Source: Plastoroseomonas hellenica
GTDB lineage: Bacteria > Pseudomonadota > Alphaproteobacteria > Acetobacterales > Acetobacteraceae
Direction of reading: 5' to 3'
Length of the DNA: 64,000 bases
Assembly: GCF_018129085.1 (NCBI RefSeq)
Contig: NZ_JAAGBB010000009.1
Coordinates: 1-64,000 of the forward strand
This document shows, in pieces, positions 27,194-36,650 of this stretch (the stretch's first letter is position 1; each line of letters starts with the position of its first letter). Position numbers and translations under genes: made by a program. A model generated the notes under the pieces. It searched no databases and was not told where the DNA came from. It worked only from the letters and a program-made list of their open reading frames with translations.

Positions 27194-28521
27194 GCCATCT
27201 CGTCCATCGCAGCCTGCGCAGCAACCCGCCGCTCGCGGTGTCTGGCCAGGGGATCTATGTCCGTGACGCCGCGGGGCACACGATCATCGACGGGTCGGGC
27301 GGTGCCGCCGTCGCCTGTCTCGGGCATGGCCACCCCAGGGTCATCGCCGCGATGAAGGCGCAGATCGACACGCTCTGCTACGCCCATACCAGCCTCTTCT
27401 CCTGCGAGAGCGCGGAGAAGCTCGCGGACAAGCTGGTGGGGCATGCACCGGGCGGCCTGACCCATGCCTATTTCTGCTCCTCCGGCAGCGAAGGCAATGA
27501 GGCGGCGCTGAAGATGGCGCGGCAGTATTTCCTCGAGATCGGGCAACCGCAGCGGCGGCATTTCATCGCGCGGCGTCAGAGCTATCACGGCAATACCCTC
27601 GGCGCGCTGGCTGCCGGCGGCAATGCGATGCGGCGCGCGCCCTATGCGCCGATCCTCTCGGACGCCTTCAGCCATGTCTCGCCCTGCTATGCCTATCGCG
27701 ACCGCGCGGATAGCGAGAGCGACGCGGATTATGTCGCACGTCTCGCCGCCGAGCTGGAGGCGGAGTTCCAGCGTCTCGGCCCCGACACCGTCATCGCCTT
27801 CATCGCGGAGACGGTGGTCGGCGCGACGCTCGGCTGCGTCGCCGGCGTGCCGGGCTATTTCGAGGCGATGCGCGCGGTCTGCGATCACCATGGCGCGCTG
27901 CTGATCCTGGACGAGGTCATGAGCGGCGTCGGCCGCTGCGGCACCATGCACGCCTGGGAACAGGAGGGCATCCGCCCGGATATCCAGGTGATCGCGAAGG
28001 GGCTCGGCGGCGGCTACCAGCCGATCGGCGGCATCCTGGTGCATGGCCGGGTGATCGAGGGGCTCAACGGTGGCTCCGGCAGCTTCATGCACGGCCACAC
28101 CTACCAGGCACATCCGGTCGCCTGCGCCGCGGCGCTCGCGGTGCAGGAGGTGATCGAGCAGGACGGGCTGATCGCCAATGTGCAGGCGATGGGCCGCCTG
28201 CTGGAACAGCGGCTGACCGAGCGGCTCGGCAATCACCGCAACATCGGCGACATCCGCGGCCGCGGGCTGTTCTGGGCGGTGGAGTTCGTGACCGACCGAG
28301 CCACCAGGACGCCCTTCGACCCGGCGCTGAAGCTGAACGAGCGCGTGAAGCGTGAGGCCTTCGACCGGGGCCTCGCCTGCTATCCAATGGGCGGCACCAT
28401 CGACGGCAGGCTGGGCGATCATGCCATCCTGGCGCCGCCCTACATCGTGGACGCGGCCCAGATCGAGATGATCGTGGAGCGCTTCGGCGACGCGATCGAC
28501 GCCGCCATCGCCAGCATCTGA
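27190..28521 (+). CDS. Class III PLP-dependent aminotransferase
   Basis: A 443-residue fold-type I aminotransferase of the omega group. It shows the phosphate-binding FCSSGSEGNEAALKMARQY (about 96-114), RRQSYHGNTLGALAAGG, the cofactor Asp motif LLILDEVMSGVGRCG, the Schiff-base lysine in VIAKGLGGGYQPIGG (Lys270), and HGHTYQAHPVACAAALAV. Members move amino groups from omega-amino acids, diamines, beta-alanine or taurine to pyruvate or 2-oxoglutarate. The donor here is unknown. Coupling to an RpiR regulator and an amino-acid binding protein indicates a small amino-compound catabolism unit. Confidence 0.9.
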   Translation: MSHLVHRSLRSNPPLAVSGQGIYVRDAAGHTIIDGSGGAAVACLGHGHPRVIAAMKAQIDTLCYAHTSLFSCESAEKLADKLVGHAPGGLTHAYFCSSGSEGNEAALKMARQYFLEIGQPQRRHFIARRQSYHGNTLGALAAGGNAMRRAPYAPILSDAFSHVSPCYAYRDRADSESDADYVARLAAELEAEFQRLGPDTVIAFIAETVVGATLGCVAGVPGYFEAMRAVCDHHGALLILDEVMSGVGRCGTMHAWEQEGIRPDIQVIAKGLGGGYQPIGGILVHGRVIEGLNGGSGSFMHGHTYQAHPVACAAALAVQEVIEQDGLIANVQAMGRLLEQRLTERLGNHRNIGDIRGRGLFWAVEFVTDRATRTPFDPALKLNERVKREAFDRGLACYPMGGTIDGRLGDHAILAPPYIVDAAQIEMIVERFGDAIDAAIASI

Positions 28522-28534
28522 GGGAGGACACATA

Positions 28535-29557
28535 ATGCAGTCACTGATCCGGGTCGCGGCCTTCGCGGCCTTCGCGGCCTTCGCCCTCGGGGTGGTCTCC
28601 GCCTCGGCGCAGACGCTCAACACCGTGCGCCAGCGCGGCACGCTGATCTGCGGGGTCTCGCAGGGCTTCGCCGGCTTCTCGGTGCCGGACAGCCGGGGCG
28701 AGATGCGCGGCATCGATGCCGATTATTGCCGTGCCGTCGCGGCGGCCGTGCTCGGCGATGCGACCAAGGTGCGCTTCGTGCCGCTGACCGCGCAGGCGCG
28801 CTTCACGGCGCTGCAGGCGGGCGAGATCGACGTGCTGTTCCGCAACAGCACCCAGACCTTCCTGCGCGACACCTCGCTCGGGCTGAACCAGGGACCGGTG
28901 AACTTCTTTGACGGCCAGGGCTTTGCGGTCCGCCGCGACGCCAATGTGACACGCGTGCAGCAGCTCGATGGCGCGACCATCTGCGTGGCGCAGGGCACGA
29001 CGCATGAGCTAAACCTCTCCGATACCTTCAGGGCACGCAACATCCGCTTCCAGCCGGTGGTCTTCGAACGCATCGACACGATGTACCAGGCCTTCTTCGC
29101 TGGCCGCTGCGATGCGATGACGCAGGATGCCTCGGCGCTCGCCGGCGCGATCAGCGTCGCACCGAATCCGGCGGATTACAGCGTGATCGCGGAGACGATC
29201 AGCAAGGAGCCGCTCGGCCCCTTCACCCGCAATGGCGATGACCAGTGGGCGAACATCATCCTCTGGCTGCACTACGCGCTGGTCGAGGCCGAGGAATACG
29301 GCGTCACCGCCGCCAATGCGGCGGAGCGGGCGCGCGGTACCGATTCGACCGTGCAGCGCCTGCTGGGCACGACGGGTGAGTTCGGGTCACGGATCGGCCT
29401 CGACAATGCCTGGGCGCTGAACGCCATCCGCGCGGTCGGCAATTACGGCGAGATCTTCGAGCGCAATGTCGGCCAGGCCAGCCCGCTGCGGCTGCAGCGT
29501 GGCATCAACGCGCTCTGGACCGCCGGTGGGCTAATGTACGCGATCCCGTTCCGCTGA
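28535..29557 (+). CDS. General amino-acid ABC transporter substrate-binding protein (AapJ/BztA-like)
   Basis: This 340-residue periplasmic protein has a signal peptide (RVAAFAAFAAFALGVVSASAQ; the AAF unit comes from a 9-bp tandem repeat). The mature protein reads TLNTVRQRGTLICGVSQGFAGFSVPDSRGEMRGIDADYCRAVAAAVLGD, closely matching AapJ/BztA receptors. A C-terminal NYGEIFERNVG...LNALWTAGGLMYAIPFR-type end completes the family pattern. It binds polar L-amino acids for an AapQMP-type permease, but no permease or ATPase gene is adjacent, so it is an orphan receptor. A GGGAGGA site lies 8 bases before the ATG. Its TGA stop is shared with repeat element B. Confidence 0.92.
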   Translation: MQSLIRVAAFAAFAAFALGVVSASAQTLNTVRQRGTLICGVSQGFAGFSVPDSRGEMRGIDADYCRAVAAAVLGDATKVRFVPLTAQARFTALQAGEIDVLFRNSTQTFLRDTSLGLNQGPVNFFDGQGFAVRRDANVTRVQQLDGATICVAQGTTHELNLSDTFRARNIRFQPVVFERIDTMYQAFFAGRCDAMTQDASALAGAISVAPNPADYSVIAETISKEPLGPFTRNGDDQWANIILWLHYALVEAEEYGVTAANAAERARGTDSTVQRLLGTTGEFGSRIGLDNAWALNAIRAVGNYGEIFERNVGQASPLRLQRGINALWTAGGLMYAIPFR

Positions 29558-29719
29558 GAGCCTGTTTGGGAATGGCTGCGGGTCGGCCTGTCGGGTCTTT
29601 TCCGCCCCTGGCGCGCCGGCCTCCTCGCCGATGCAACCAGCATCGGCTGCGTCGACCGGCACACCAGGGACGAAAAATCCCTCGCCAGTCCTCCGCCGCC
29701 CCATTCTCAAACAGGCTCT
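29557..29719 (+). repeat. 163-bp structured intergenic element, family 1, copy B
   Basis: Same length as copy A and in the same orientation relative to its upstream gene. It starts at the A of the TGA stop of the binding-protein gene. The 19-bp terminal stem is retained (one G-T pair). The central 8-bp hairpin is at 29627-29647. Positions 5/159, 7/157 and 23/142 of the element differ from copy A on both strands, so pairing is preserved. Confidence 0.85.
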
Positions 29720-29751
29720 GAGGCGTTTGCCTTCGCAGGGAATCCGCGACA

Positions 29752-29785
29752 GGCTGTTCCCCTGGGATACTCCAAGGGAACAGCC
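29752..29785 (+). promoter_or_regulatory. Leader hairpin covering the HupE ribosome-binding site
   Basis: GGCTGTTCCC (29752-29761) pairs perfectly with GGGAACAGCC (29776-29785); after one mismatch the stem continues with four more pairs to an ATAC loop. The 3' arm contains the AAGGGA ribosome site and ends directly at the ATG (29786), so the folded form would block translation. It could be a translational control element or a long protein operator. Confidence 0.6.
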
Positions 29786-30409
29786 ATGCTGCCGAAGCGC
29801 CGGCGGATCGCCGCCATCATCCTGACTGCCTTGCCGGGTCCGGCGCTGGCCCATCACGGCATGGATGACGCCACGCCCGGGACGCTCGGCGAAGGCATCA
29901 TGTCCGGCTTCGCGCATCCGGTGCTGGGTCTGGACCACCTGGCCTTCCTGCTGGCCGCCGGGCTGCTGGCCTCGGCGGCACCCCGCCTGGGGTACAGGGC
30001 GCTGGCGGCGTTCCTGACGGCGGGGATCGCGGGGGCGCTGCTGCACCGGGCGGCGATCGGACTCGGCCCGGTGGAGATCGGGGTCGCGGTGTCGGTGCTC
30101 GCAGCCGGCGGGCTGCTGCTCGCGCTCGGACGCAGGACAGCGATCATCGCCTCGGCGCTGGCGGTGCCAGGCTTCGCGTTGGCGGGGCTGTTCCACGGCC
30201 ATGCCTTTGCGGAAGCGGTCGCCGAAAGCCCGGCCGCCGTCTTTATCGCGCATCTTGCCGCCCTGACCCTCGCTCAGGCGATGATCACGGGCGCCGCGCT
30301 GCTGGCCGCGCGCGCGGTGGCCGGCTTCGGCAACCTGCCCTTCCGCGCCGCCGGGCTCGGCGCCACCGCGGTCGGCGCCTTCGCGCTGGTGACGGCGATC
30401 GGCGGCTGA
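29786..30409 (+). CDS. HupE/UreJ family protein
   Basis: A 207-residue membrane protein with a signal peptide ending ALA, a metal-ligand-like N-terminus HHGMDD (23-28), and the family signature GFAHPVLGLDHLAFLLAAGL (about 41-60; His-Pro, Asp-His). About six hydrophobic segments follow, with a second conserved AGLFHGHAFAEAV (about 134-146). HupE and UreJ proteins import nickel or cobalt, often next to hydrogenase or urease genes. No such enzyme is in this window, so the metal is uncertain. The start codon is directly preceded by a hairpin that hides the ribosome site. Confidence 0.9.
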   Translation: MLPKRRRIAAIILTALPGPALAHHGMDDATPGTLGEGIMSGFAHPVLGLDHLAFLLAAGLLASAAPRLGYRALAAFLTAGIAGALLHRAAIGLGPVEIGVAVSVLAAGGLLLALGRRTAIIASALAVPGFALAGLFHGHAFAEAVAESPAAVFIAHLAALTLAQAMITGAALLAARAVAGFGNLPFRAAGLGATAVGAFALVTAIGG

Positions 30410-30496
30410 CCGCGCGGCCCGCGTCACGACCCGGTGCCGGCCTCTGGACGATCCGCGGTTTTTGGATTGCCATGGCGGCTCAACGGGAGAGATTGC

Positions 30497-30880
30497 ATGC
30501 TCAATCGTATTGCCGCCGCTGCCGCCCTCATCGGTCTCGCGCTGCCTGCCGCGGCGCAGGATGCGGATGCCGGTCAGCGCGTCTTCAACCAGTGCCGGGC
30601 CTGCCACACCGTGGAGCAGGGCGGGCGCAACGGCGTCGGGCCGAACCTCTATGGCGTCTTCGGCCGCCGCGCCGCCGGCGTCGAAGGCTTCCGCTACTCC
30701 GCCGCGATGCGGGCCAAGGGGGAGGAAGGGCTGGTGTGGCAGGACGCGACGCTGCGCCCCTATCTGGAGGCGCCGCGCACCGTCGTGCCGGGCGGCTCCA
30801 TGACCTTCGCCGGCCTCCGCAACGAGCAGCAGATGAACGACCTGATCGCCTATTTGCGCCGGGCTACTGGTGCGCAATGA
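30497..30880 (+). CDS. Class I cytochrome c (c2/c550 type)
   Basis: This 127-residue secreted c-type cytochrome has a signal peptide (LNRIAAAAALIGLALPAAAQ) and the haem site CRACH (33-37) in RVFNQCRACHTVEQGGRNGVGPNLYGVFGR. The axial methionine is Met102 in PGGSMTFAG, and the C-terminus reads QMNDLIAYLRRATG. It is a small periplasmic electron carrier of the mitochondrial-type cytochrome c family. A GGGAGAG site lies before the ATG at 30497. The next gene follows 19 bases later, but a functional link with a CoA-transferase is not evident. Confidence 0.93.
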   Translation: MLNRIAAAAALIGLALPAAAQDADAGQRVFNQCRACHTVEQGGRNGVGPNLYGVFGRRAAGVEGFRYSAAMRAKGEEGLVWQDATLRPYLEAPRTVVPGGSMTFAGLRNEQQMNDLIAYLRRATGAQ

Positions 30881-30899
30881 CAGCAAAGAGGAACCTCCG

Positions 30900-32096
30900 A
30901 TGACCGAACCCGTGCCCCAGGCATCCACTGCCCTCGCCGGCATCACCGTGCTGGACCTGACCCGGGTGCGTGCTGGCCCGACCTGCGCGCGGCAGCTCGC
31001 GGACTGGGGCGCCGATGTGATCAAGATCGAGATGCCGGCGGCGCTCGACTCAGGTGACCCGATGGGCGGACCGCGCAACGGCCCGGACTTCCAGAACCTG
31101 CACCGCAATAAGCGGGCGATGACCATCAACCTCAAGGCGCCCGAGGGTGTGGCGCTCTTGAAGAAGCTCGCGGCCAAGGCCGATGTGGTGGTGGAGAATT
31201 TCCGCCCCGACGTGAAGACGCGGCTCGGCATCGATTACGAGGCGCTGTCGGCGGTGAACCCGCGGCTGATCTACGCCTCGATCTCCGGCTTCGGGCAGGA
31301 CGGCCCCTATGCCAACCGTCCCGGCTTCGACCAGATCGCGCAGGGGCTCGGCGGGCTGATGTCGATCACCGGGCTGCCGGGCCAGGGGCCGGTGCGCGTC
31401 GGCATTCCGATCGCCGATCTCTGCGCCGGCATCTTCGCCGCCCAGGGCGTGCTGGTCGCCCTTCTGGAGCGGGAGAAGAGCGGCCGCGGCCAATGGGTGC
31501 ACAGCAGCCTGCTGCAGGCACAGCTCTTCATGCTCGACTTCCAGGGCGCGCGCTGGGTGATGAACGGGGAGATCCCGAAGCAGGCGGGCAACAACCACCC
31601 GACTGGGATTCCGACCGGCGTCTTCCCGACCAGGGACGGGCACATCAACATCGCAGCCACCGGCAAGGCGATCTTCGAGCGCTTCAGCCGCACCCTCGGC
31701 CGCCCGGACTGGCTGACCGACGAGCGGTTCTCGACCGCGACGGCGCGCAGCGCCAACCGGGATGCGATGAATGCCGAGATCGCCGAGATCACCGCAACCC
31801 GCACCAGCACGGAATGGGTGGACGCGCTGAACGAGGCCGGCGTGCCCTGCGGCCCGATCAACAACATCGCCGAGGCCTTCGAGGACGAGCAGACCAAGCA
31901 TCTCGGCGTCGTCCAGACGCTGGAGCGCGATGGCAAGCCGGTCGGCTATATCGGCCAGCCGGTCGTGCTCTCCCGCACGCCGAGCCATGTCGTGAGCCAT
32001 CCGCCGGCGCAGAGCGAGCACACCGATGCGATCCTGGCTGGGCTCGGCTATGACGCGGCCGCGATCGCCGACCTGCACGCACGGCAGATCGTCTGA
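30900..32096 (+). CDS. CaiB/BaiF family III CoA-transferase
   Basis: This 398-residue protein has the family N-terminus LAGITVLDLTRVRAGPTCARQLADWGADVIKIEMP, then NKRAMTINLKAPEG and VVENFRPDV. The catalytic aspartate (Asp173) is in VGIPIADLCAGIFAAQGV, and the C-terminal domain reads RTSTEWVDALNEAGVPCGPINNIAEAFED. It moves CoA between carboxylic acids through an aspartyl-CoA thioester. Candidates include formyl-, succinyl- or itaconyl-type transferases; the sequence alone does not settle it. GAGGA lies before the ATG at 30900. It ends in a terminator shared with kdpC. Confidence 0.9.
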   Translation: MTEPVPQASTALAGITVLDLTRVRAGPTCARQLADWGADVIKIEMPAALDSGDPMGGPRNGPDFQNLHRNKRAMTINLKAPEGVALLKKLAAKADVVVENFRPDVKTRLGIDYEALSAVNPRLIYASISGFGQDGPYANRPGFDQIAQGLGGLMSITGLPGQGPVRVGIPIADLCAGIFAAQGVLVALLEREKSGRGQWVHSSLLQAQLFMLDFQGARWVMNGEIPKQAGNNHPTGIPTGVFPTRDGHINIAATGKAIFERFSRTLGRPDWLTDERFSTATARSANRDAMNAEIAEITATRTSTEWVDALNEAGVPCGPINNIAEAFEDEQTKHLGVVQTLERDGKPVGYIGQPVVLSRTPSHVVSHPPAQSEHTDAILAGLGYDAAAIADLHARQIV

Positions 32097-32100
32097 GTTC

Positions 32101-32132
32101 ATCGAGGGCGCCGCTGTCGCGGCGTCCTCGAT
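32101..32132. terminator. Bidirectional terminator between CoA-transferase and kdpC
   Basis: A 14-bp stem (32101-32114 with 32119-32132, one G-T pair) with a TGTC loop lies between the two convergent stop codons and is followed by ATTT on the plus strand. Confidence 0.75.
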
Positions 32133-32135
32133 ATT

Positions 32136-32723
32136 TCAACGCAGATCATCCAGCGCGAGGTTCAGCCGCAACACGTTCACATGCGGCTCGCCGAGCAGAC
32201 CGAGCTCGCGGCCTTCGATGTATTGCGCGAGCAGGGCGCGCACCCGCTCCTCCGGGATGCCGCGCGCCGTGGCGACGCGGGGGATCTGGCGGGCGGCATT
32301 CTCGGGCGAGATGTGCGGATCGAGGCCGGAGCCGGAGGCGGTGACCGCATCGGCCGGCACCGGCGTAAGGCCGGCCTCCGCCACCCGCGTCCGGATGGCT
32401 TCGAGCAGCGCGGCGCTGGTCGGCCCCTGCTGCGAGGCGGCCGAGGAGGCGGCATTGTAGGGCGCCGCACGGGTGCTGCCCTCGTTCTCCGGATCGGGTT
32501 CGGTGGTCGCCGAGGGGCGCGGATGGAAATAGCGCGGCTCGGCAAAATTCTGGCCGATCAGCGCGGAGCCGATGACCTGACCATTGCGCTCGATCAGGCT
32601 GCCGCCGGCCTGGCTCGGGAAGACGACCTGGGCGACACCGGTCATGGCGAGCGGCGCCGCAACCCCGAGCAGCAAGGTCAGCAGCAGCACGAGCGTGAGG
32701 GCGGGACGGAACAGGGTGTTCAT
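32136..32723 (-). CDS. kdpC: K+-transporting ATPase KdpC subunit
   Basis: This 195-residue protein has one N-terminal membrane helix (LRPALTLVLLLTLLLGVAAPLAMTGVAQVVFP) and a periplasmic domain with the KdpC motifs QAGGSLIERNGQVIGSALIGQNF, YFHPRPSAT, and TASGSGLDPHISPENAARQIPRVA. KdpC stabilises the KdpFABC complex and helps ATP binding. It is the last gene of the operon, 2 bases after kdpB, and is followed by a terminator hairpin. Confidence 0.97.
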   Translation of the reverse strand: MNTLFRPALTLVLLLTLLLGVAAPLAMTGVAQVVFPSQAGGSLIERNGQVIGSALIGQNFAEPRYFHPRPSATTEPDPENEGSTRAAPYNAASSAASQQGPTSAALLEAIRTRVAEAGLTPVPADAVTASGSGLDPHISPENAARQIPRVATARGIPEERVRALLAQYIEGRELGLLGEPHVNVLRLNLALDDLR

Positions 32724-32725
32724 GA

Positions 32726-34780
32726 TCAGGCGATCCCCAGCAGGGTGAGCAACATGTCGATCAGCTTGATGCCGATGAACGGCGCGGCGATGCCGCCGAC
32801 GCCATAGATCAGCAGGTTCCGGCGCAGCAGCGCGGCGGCGCCGATCGGCGCGTAGCGGACGCCGCGCAGCGACAGCGGCACCAGCGCCACGATAATCAGC
32901 GCATTGAAGATGACGGCCGAGAGGATGGCGCTCTCGGGGCTCTTCAGGCCCATGATGTTCAGCGCCATCAGCTCCGGATAGCTGGCGACGAAGATCGCCG
33001 GCAGGATGGCGAAGTACTTGGCCACGTCGTTCGCGATCGAGAAGGTGGTCAGCGCGCCACGGGTGATCAGCAACTGCTTGCCGATCTCCACCACCTCGAT
33101 GAGCTTGGTCGGGTCGCTGTCGAGATCGACCATGTTGCCGGCCTCGCGCGCCGCCTGGGTGCCGGTCTGCATGGCGAGGCCGACATCGGCCTGGGCCAAG
33201 GCCGGGGCGTCATTGGTGCCGTCGCCGGCCATGGCGACCAGGCGGCCTTCGGCCTGGGCCTTGCGGATGTAGCCGAGCTTGTCCTCCGGCGTCGCTTCCG
33301 CGATGAAGTCGTCGACGCCCGCCTCGGTCGCGATGGCGGCGGCGGTCAGGCGATTGTCGCCGGTGACCATCACCGTGCGGATGCCCATGCCGCGCAGCGC
33401 CTGGAAGCGCTCCCGGATGCCGGGCTTCACGATGTCTTTCAGTTCGATGGCGCCGAGGATCACGCCATCCCTGGCGACGGCGAGCGGCGTCGCGCCCTGG
33501 CGCGCGATCCGCTCCACCGCGGCCGCGAGCGTCGGCGGCACCGGCACGCCGAGGCTCTTCGCCAGCGCATCCACCGCGCCCTTGCGGAAGCTGCCCTGTC
33601 CCGGCAGGTCGAGTCCGGATATCCGGGTCTGCGCCGTGAAGGGCACGGAGCGCGCATCGGCCGGCAGCACCGGTGCGGTGATGCCGTGCCGGTCACGTGC
33701 GAAGGTCAGGATGGAGCGGCCCTCCGGCGTCTCGTCGGCGAGGCTGGCGAGCATGGCGGCTTCCGCCACCGCGCGCTCCTCGACGCCCGGCGCCGGGATG
33801 AAGCCGGCCGCCTGGCGGTTGCCGAAGGTGATGGTGCCGGTCTTGTCGAGCAGCAGCACATCGACATCGCCGGCCGCTTCGACCGCGCGGCCGCTGGTCG
33901 CCAGCACGTTGAAGCGTACCAGCCGGTCCATGCCTGCGATGCCGATCGCCGAGAGCAAGCCGCCGATCGTGGTCGGGATCAGCGTCACCAGCAACGCGGC
34001 GAGCACGGGCACCGAGGGCGGGGTGCCGTTCCAGGAGGCGAAGCCGACCAGGCTCGCGACCGCGATCAGGAAGATGATCGTCATGCCCGCGAGCAGGATG
34101 TCGAGCGCGATCTCGTTCGGCGTCTTCTGACGCGAGGCGCCTTCGACCAGCGCGATCATCCGGTCGAGAAAGGTGCGACCGGAGGCGGCGGTGATGCGCA
34201 CCACCAGCCAGTCGGAGACCACCAGCGTGCCGCCGGTGACCGCGCTGCGGTCGCCGCCGGATTCGCGGATCACCGGCGCGCTTTCGCCGGTGATCGCCGC
34301 CTCGTTCACGCTGGCGATACCCTGCATCACCTCACCGTCGGAGGGGATGAGGTCGCCGGCTTCGACCAGCACGATCTCCCCTTCGCGGAGCTCGGTGGCG
34401 TCGCGGACCTGGAACAGGCTGCGATCATCGGCGCGCAACAGCACCTTGGCGCGGGCCTCGCTGCGCGAGCGGCGCAGGCTGTCGGCCTGGGCGCGGCCGC
34501 GGCCTTCGGCGACGGCTTCCGCGAAGGTCGCGAAGAGCACGGTCAGCCAGAGCCAGAGCGCGATGCCAGCCTGGAAACTCCAGGGCAGGCCCTGCATGGC
34601 GGCGCGGCCGGCCAGCAGGGTGACGAGCAGGGCCACGACCTCGGTGACGAAGATCACGGGGTTGCGGATCAGCGTGGTGGGATCGAGCTTGCGGAAGGCG
34701 TCCAGCGCCGCGCGGCGCAGCAAGGCGGGGTCGCCGAAGCTGGCGCCGGCGCGGCGGGTGGTGGGGGACATGACGTTCAT
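32726..34780 (-). CDS. kdpB: K+-transporting ATPase KdpB subunit (P-type ATPase)
   Basis: This 684-residue P-type ATPase has the actuator motif [25 protein letters not shown] and the phosphorylation site [13 protein letters not shown] (Asp312). The nucleotide domain has [12 protein letters not shown] and RKGAVDAL, the hinge motif reads [14 protein letters not shown], and [21 protein letters not shown] closes the P-domain. It powers high-affinity K+ uptake by ATP hydrolysis. The ATG at 34780 and a second ATG at 34771 are both possible starts; neither has a strong ribosome site, and the first is kept for coverage. The 72-base gap before it holds a hairpin. Confidence 0.97.
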   Translation of the reverse strand: MNVMSPTTRRAGASFGDPALLRRAALDAFRKLDPTTLIRNPVIFVTEVVALLVTLLAGRAAMQGLPWSFQAGIALWLWLTVLFATFAEAVAEGRGRAQADSLRRSRSEARAKVLLRADDRSLFQVRDATELREGEIVLVEAGDLIPSDGEVMQGIASVNEAAITGESAPVIRESGGDRSAVTGGTLVVSDWLVVRITAASGRTFLDRMIALVEGASRQKTPNEIALDILLAGMTIIFLIAVASLVGFASWNGTPPSVPVLAALLVTLIPTTIGGLLSAIGIAGMDRLVRFNVLATSGRAVEAAGDVDVLLLDKTGTITFGNRQAAGFIPAPGVEERAVAEAAMLASLADETPEGRSILTFARDRHGITAPVLPADARSVPFTAQTRISGLDLPGQGSFRKGAVDALAKSLGVPVPPTLAAAVERIARQGATPLAVARDGVILGAIELKDIVKPGIRERFQALRGMGIRTVMVTGDNRLTAAAIATEAGVDDFIAEATPEDKLGYIRKAQAEGRLVAMAGDGTNDAPALAQADVGLAMQTGTQAAREAGNMVDLDSDPTKLIEVVEIGKQLLITRGALTTFSIANDVAKYFAILPAIFVASYPELMALNIMGLKSPESAILSAVIFNALIIVALVPLSLRGVRYAPIGAAALLRRNLLIYGVGGIAAPFIGIKLIDMLLTLLGIA

Positions 34781-34805
34781 GGGGAATGGGCCTTGTCAGT
34801 GGCGC

Positions 34806-34850
34806 GTCCGATTCAGACCTCCGGGCGCTTGGGCCCTCCGGTCATCGGAC
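34806..34850 (-). other. Hairpin in the kdpA-kdpB gap
   Basis: GTCCGAT (34806-34812) pairs with ATCGGAC (34844-34850), and inside it GACC pairs with GGTC around a GC-rich loop. It is the only sizeable gap in the kdpFABC operon and could modulate RNA stability or the KdpA:KdpB ratio. Confidence 0.5.
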
Positions 34851-34852
34851 GC

Positions 34853-36550
34853 TCAGAAGGTCTTGCCAGCGAGCATGGAGAAGTGCTCGGCGAGCGGGCT
34901 CAGCGCGATGGACGGCATGTATTGCAGGCCACCGAGGATCAGGATCACGCCCGCCATGAGCCCGACGAAGAGCGGGCCATGGGTCGGGAAGGTGCCCGCG
35001 CTTTCCGGTGCACGCGGCTTGAGTGCGAGGGAGCCGGCGATCGCCAGTACCGGCACGACATAGGCGAAGCGACCGAGCAGCATCGAAATGCCGAGCGTCG
35101 TGTTCAGCCAGGGGGTGTCGGCGGTGAGGCCGCCGAAGGCCGAGCCATTGTTGCCCGCCGCCGAGGTATAGGCATAGAGCATCTCGGAAAGGCCGTGCGG
35201 CCCGGCATTGGCCAGCGAGGACACCGCGAAGGGCAGCACCATCGAGAGCGACGCGAAGCCGAGGATGACCGCCGGCAACACCAGCACCGCCAGCATGGCG
35301 AGCTTCATCTCCCGCGCCTGGATCTTCTTGCCGAGATATTCGGGCGTGCGGCCGACCATCAGGCCGGCCACGAAGACCGAGAGCAGCGCGAAGACCAGCA
35401 TGCCGTAGAGACCCGAGCCGACGCCGCCCGGCAGCACTTCGCCAAGATGGATCAGGAACATCGGCACCACGCCGCCGAGCGGCATGAAGCTGTCGAACAT
35501 CGCATTCACCGCGCCGCAGGACGCGCCGGTGGTGGTGGCGGTGAACAGCGCGACCAGCGCCTGGCCGAAGCGGATGTCCTTGCCTTCCATATTGCCCTGA
35601 AGGGCATCCACACCGGCCGCGATGTGCAGCGGATTGCCGCCGGCCTCGGCCGAATAGATGATCGCGGTCGCGGCGACGACGAAGATCAGCATCACCGCGA
35701 GCAGTGCGCGGCCCTGGCGGACATCGCCCACCATGCGCCCGAAGGTCAGCGCCAGACCGAAGGGGATGATGGCCTGGGCGATGATCTGCAGCGAGGTCGC
35801 GATGGCGTCCGGTCCCTCGAAGGGGTGCAGCGAGTTCACGCCGAAGAAGCCGCCGCCATTGGTGCCGAGATGCTTGATCGCGATCTGGAAGGCTGCCGGC
35901 CCAAGCGGAATGGTCTGGGTGACGCCTTCGAGGGTCGTCGCCTGGACGTAGGAGGCGAGGGTCTGCGGCATACCGAGCGCCACGAAGGCGAGGCCGAGTA
36001 CGATCGCCAGCGGCAGCAGGACATACAGCGTCATGCGCACCAGGTCGGCCCAGAAATTGCCGAGCTCCTTCACGCCGCCGGCCACGAAGGCGCGCGTCAC
36101 GGCGAGCGCCAGCGCGATGCCGGTGGCGGCGGAGAGGAAGTTCTGCACCGCGAGGCCGGCCATCTGGCTGAGGTAGCTCGCCGCCGCCTCGCCGTTATAG
36201 GCCTGCCAATTGGTGTTGGTGACGAAGGAGACCGCCGTGTTGAAGGCGAGCCAGGGCGACATGCCGTCGAAACCCTGCGGGTTCAGCGGCAGCATGCCCT
36301 GCAGGCGCAGCAGCAAATAGAGCAGCACGAAGCCCGCGGCATTGGTCGCGAGCATGGCGAGCGCATAGCCCTTCCAGCTCATGCCGCGCGCGGGATCTAT
36401 GCCGCCGGCGGCATAGAGCAGGCGCTCGACCGGGCGGAGGAAGGTGACGCGGCCACCAGCGACGGCCGCCATGTAGTGCCCGAGCGGGATCGCAATCGCG
36501 ATCGCCAACCCGAGCACGAGCGCGATCTGCGCCCATCCGATCAGGGTCAT
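34853..36550 (-). CDS. kdpA: K+-transporting ATPase KdpA subunit
   Basis: A 565-residue, roughly ten-helix channel-like subunit of the KtrB/TrkH superfamily. Selectivity-filter-like loops include [14 protein letters not shown] (about 110-125), [19 protein letters not shown] (about 230-248), [18 protein letters not shown] and [11 protein letters not shown], i.e. the four pore loops. It binds and passes K+ in the Kdp pump. Its ATG is 4 bases after the kdpF stop. Confidence 0.97.
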   Translation of the reverse strand: MTLIGWAQIALVLGLAIAIAIPLGHYMAAVAGGRVTFLRPVERLLYAAGGIDPARGMSWKGYALAMLATNAAGFVLLYLLLRLQGMLPLNPQGFDGMSPWLAFNTAVSFVTNTNWQAYNGEAAASYLSQMAGLAVQNFLSAATGIALALAVTRAFVAGGVKELGNFWADLVRMTLYVLLPLAIVLGLAFVALGMPQTLASYVQATTLEGVTQTIPLGPAAFQIAIKHLGTNGGGFFGVNSLHPFEGPDAIATSLQIIAQAIIPFGLALTFGRMVGDVRQGRALLAVMLIFVVAATAIIYSAEAGGNPLHIAAGVDALQGNMEGKDIRFGQALVALFTATTTGASCGAVNAMFDSFMPLGGVVPMFLIHLGEVLPGGVGSGLYGMLVFALLSVFVAGLMVGRTPEYLGKKIQAREMKLAMLAVLVLPAVILGFASLSMVLPFAVSSLANAGPHGLSEMLYAYTSAAGNNGSAFGGLTADTPWLNTTLGISMLLGRFAYVVPVLAIAGSLALKPRAPESAGTFPTHGPLFVGLMAGVILILGGLQYMPSIALSPLAEHFSMLAGKTF

Positions 36551-36554
36551 GGTG

Positions 36555-36641
36555 TCAGAGGTCCTCGGGGCGCAGCAGCGCCCACAGCAGGTAGACGAGC
36601 AGGCCGGCGGCGGTGGCCCCGGCCAAGATCAGGTCGAACAT
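36555..36641 (-). CDS. kdpF: KdpF small subunit (28 residues)
   Basis: This short gene encodes 28 residues: [13 protein letters not shown], then [10 protein letters not shown] and an end RPEDL. That is the usual KdpF plan of one transmembrane helix ending in R-P-E-x-L. KdpF acts like a lipid stabiliser between KdpA and KdpB. A GAGGT site lies 7 bases before its ATG, and the stop is 4 bases before the kdpA start. Confidence 0.93.
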   Translation of the reverse strand: MFDLILAGATAAGLLVYLLWALLRPEDL

Positions 36642-36650
36642 GGGGGGACC

